This document shows positions 5,442 to 5,835 of a DNA stretch of 5,835 nucleotides, in pieces. Within the stretch, counting starts at the first letter, position 1. Each line of letters begins with the position of its first letter. The translations under genes and the position numbers were made by a program. A model generated the notes under the pieces. That model saw only the letters and a program-made list of their open reading frames with translations. It was not told the origin of the DNA and did no database searches. Source of the DNA: Pseudomonadota bacterium (GTDB lineage Bacteria > Pseudomonadota > Gammaproteobacteria > Steroidobacterales > Woeseiaceae); assembly GCA_022360335.1 (NCBI GenBank), contig JAKSCZ010000434.1:1-5835 (forward strand), read 5' to 3'.

Positions 5442-5835
5442 TGGTCGCCGCGGCCGCATCGAGCAGCGCCGCGGCTCCGCGGTCGAGCAGGCGCCGCGCC
5501 AAGTCTTCGCCGAGTCGTTCGGCGTCGTGCGCCGGACCGGACACGCTCTCGCGGATCGACTCCGCACCGTCGGGTGTGGCGACCAGGGCCGTAACGGTCA
5601 TCGTGCCGCCGCCGACGGCCGCATGCGCCGCGACGGGCGACTGGCAACTCGCCTCGAGCACGCGGGTGATCGCGCGTTCGGCCAGCGTCGTCTGCACCGA
5701 GTCCGGGTGATTCAGCCGCGACAGCGCGGCGCGCAGCTCGGTGGCGTCTGCGAGGCATTCGACGCCGACGACGCCCTGCGCCGCGGCCGGCAGCATCTCG
5801 TCGGGCGTGAACGGCTGACTGATGCGATCGTCGAG
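5434..5835 (-). CDS. hemC: Porphobilinogen deaminase (hydroxymethylbilane synthase), C-terminal part
   Basis: The last 133 codons of hemC; the reading frame is open to the right edge, so the N-terminal half lies outside the window. The enzyme joins four porphobilinogen units into hydroxymethylbilane, the substrate of the next gene product. The family block corresponding to ML.A..QG.VG.E is seen as MLPAAAQGVVGVEC at visible residues 14-27, followed by LNHPDSVQTTLAERA (41-55). Cys64 of the visible part, in LEASCQSPVAAHA (60-72), aligns with the cysteine that carries the dipyrromethane cofactor; its codon is at 5644-5646. ATG at 5796 is internal (Met14 above), not a start. The alanine-rich tail ends at TGA 5434-5436, inside the first codons of hemD. 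Confidence 0.95.
   Translation of the reverse strand, partial: LDDRISQPFTPDEMLPAAAQGVVGVECLADATELRAALSRLNHPDSVQTTLAERAITRVLEASCQSPVAAHAAVGGGTMTVTALVATPDGAESIRESVSGPAHDAERLGEDLARRLLDRGAAALLDAAAATNA

Overview
The window looks like chromosomal DNA from a GC-rich gammaproteobacterium. The evidence is the gene order hemC-hemD-hemX-hemY, the organisation of the enterobacterial hemCDXY operon, together with a RAYT (REP-associated tyrosine transposase) gene and GTAG-type REP palindromes of the kind common in Pseudomonas and Xanthomonadales. A Xanthomonadales-like or deep-branching gammaproteobacterial host is a guess; the sequence does not fix the genus.

Layout from right to left (minus strand): the C-terminal part of hemC (porphobilinogen deaminase, running off the window), hemD (uroporphyrinogen-III synthase), hemX and hemY (membrane-anchored accessory proteins), then a YeeZ-like atypical short-chain dehydrogenase/epimerase. 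These five genes are packed into one probable transcript: hemC/hemD overlap by 8 nt, hemD/hemX by 4 nt (ATGA), hemX/hemY by 4 nt (GTGA), and the epimerase starts 2 nt after the hemY stop. HemC and HemD act consecutively (porphobilinogen to hydroxymethylbilane to uroporphyrinogen III). HemX and HemY are inner-membrane proteins without an established enzymatic role.

The middle (about 752-1497) is a self-contained REP/RAYT module. A RAYT gene on the minus strand (stop 805, probable ATG at 1278) is flanked on the left by two full REP hairpins and on the right by four, with truncated REP ends at both outer edges. Two REP subtypes differ by two exactly compensated base-pair swaps in the stem. The three genes bordering the REPs all take their stop codons from REP sequence.

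The left part (117-755, plus strand) holds an orphan ParA/MinD-type ATPase with an intact deviant Walker A motif but Asn in place of the usual switch-II/Walker B Asp. It converges on the RAYT gene, and the 49 nt between their stops are almost entirely REP-derived. No tRNA, rRNA or CRISPR was seen, and no gene-free stretch exceeds about 220 nt.
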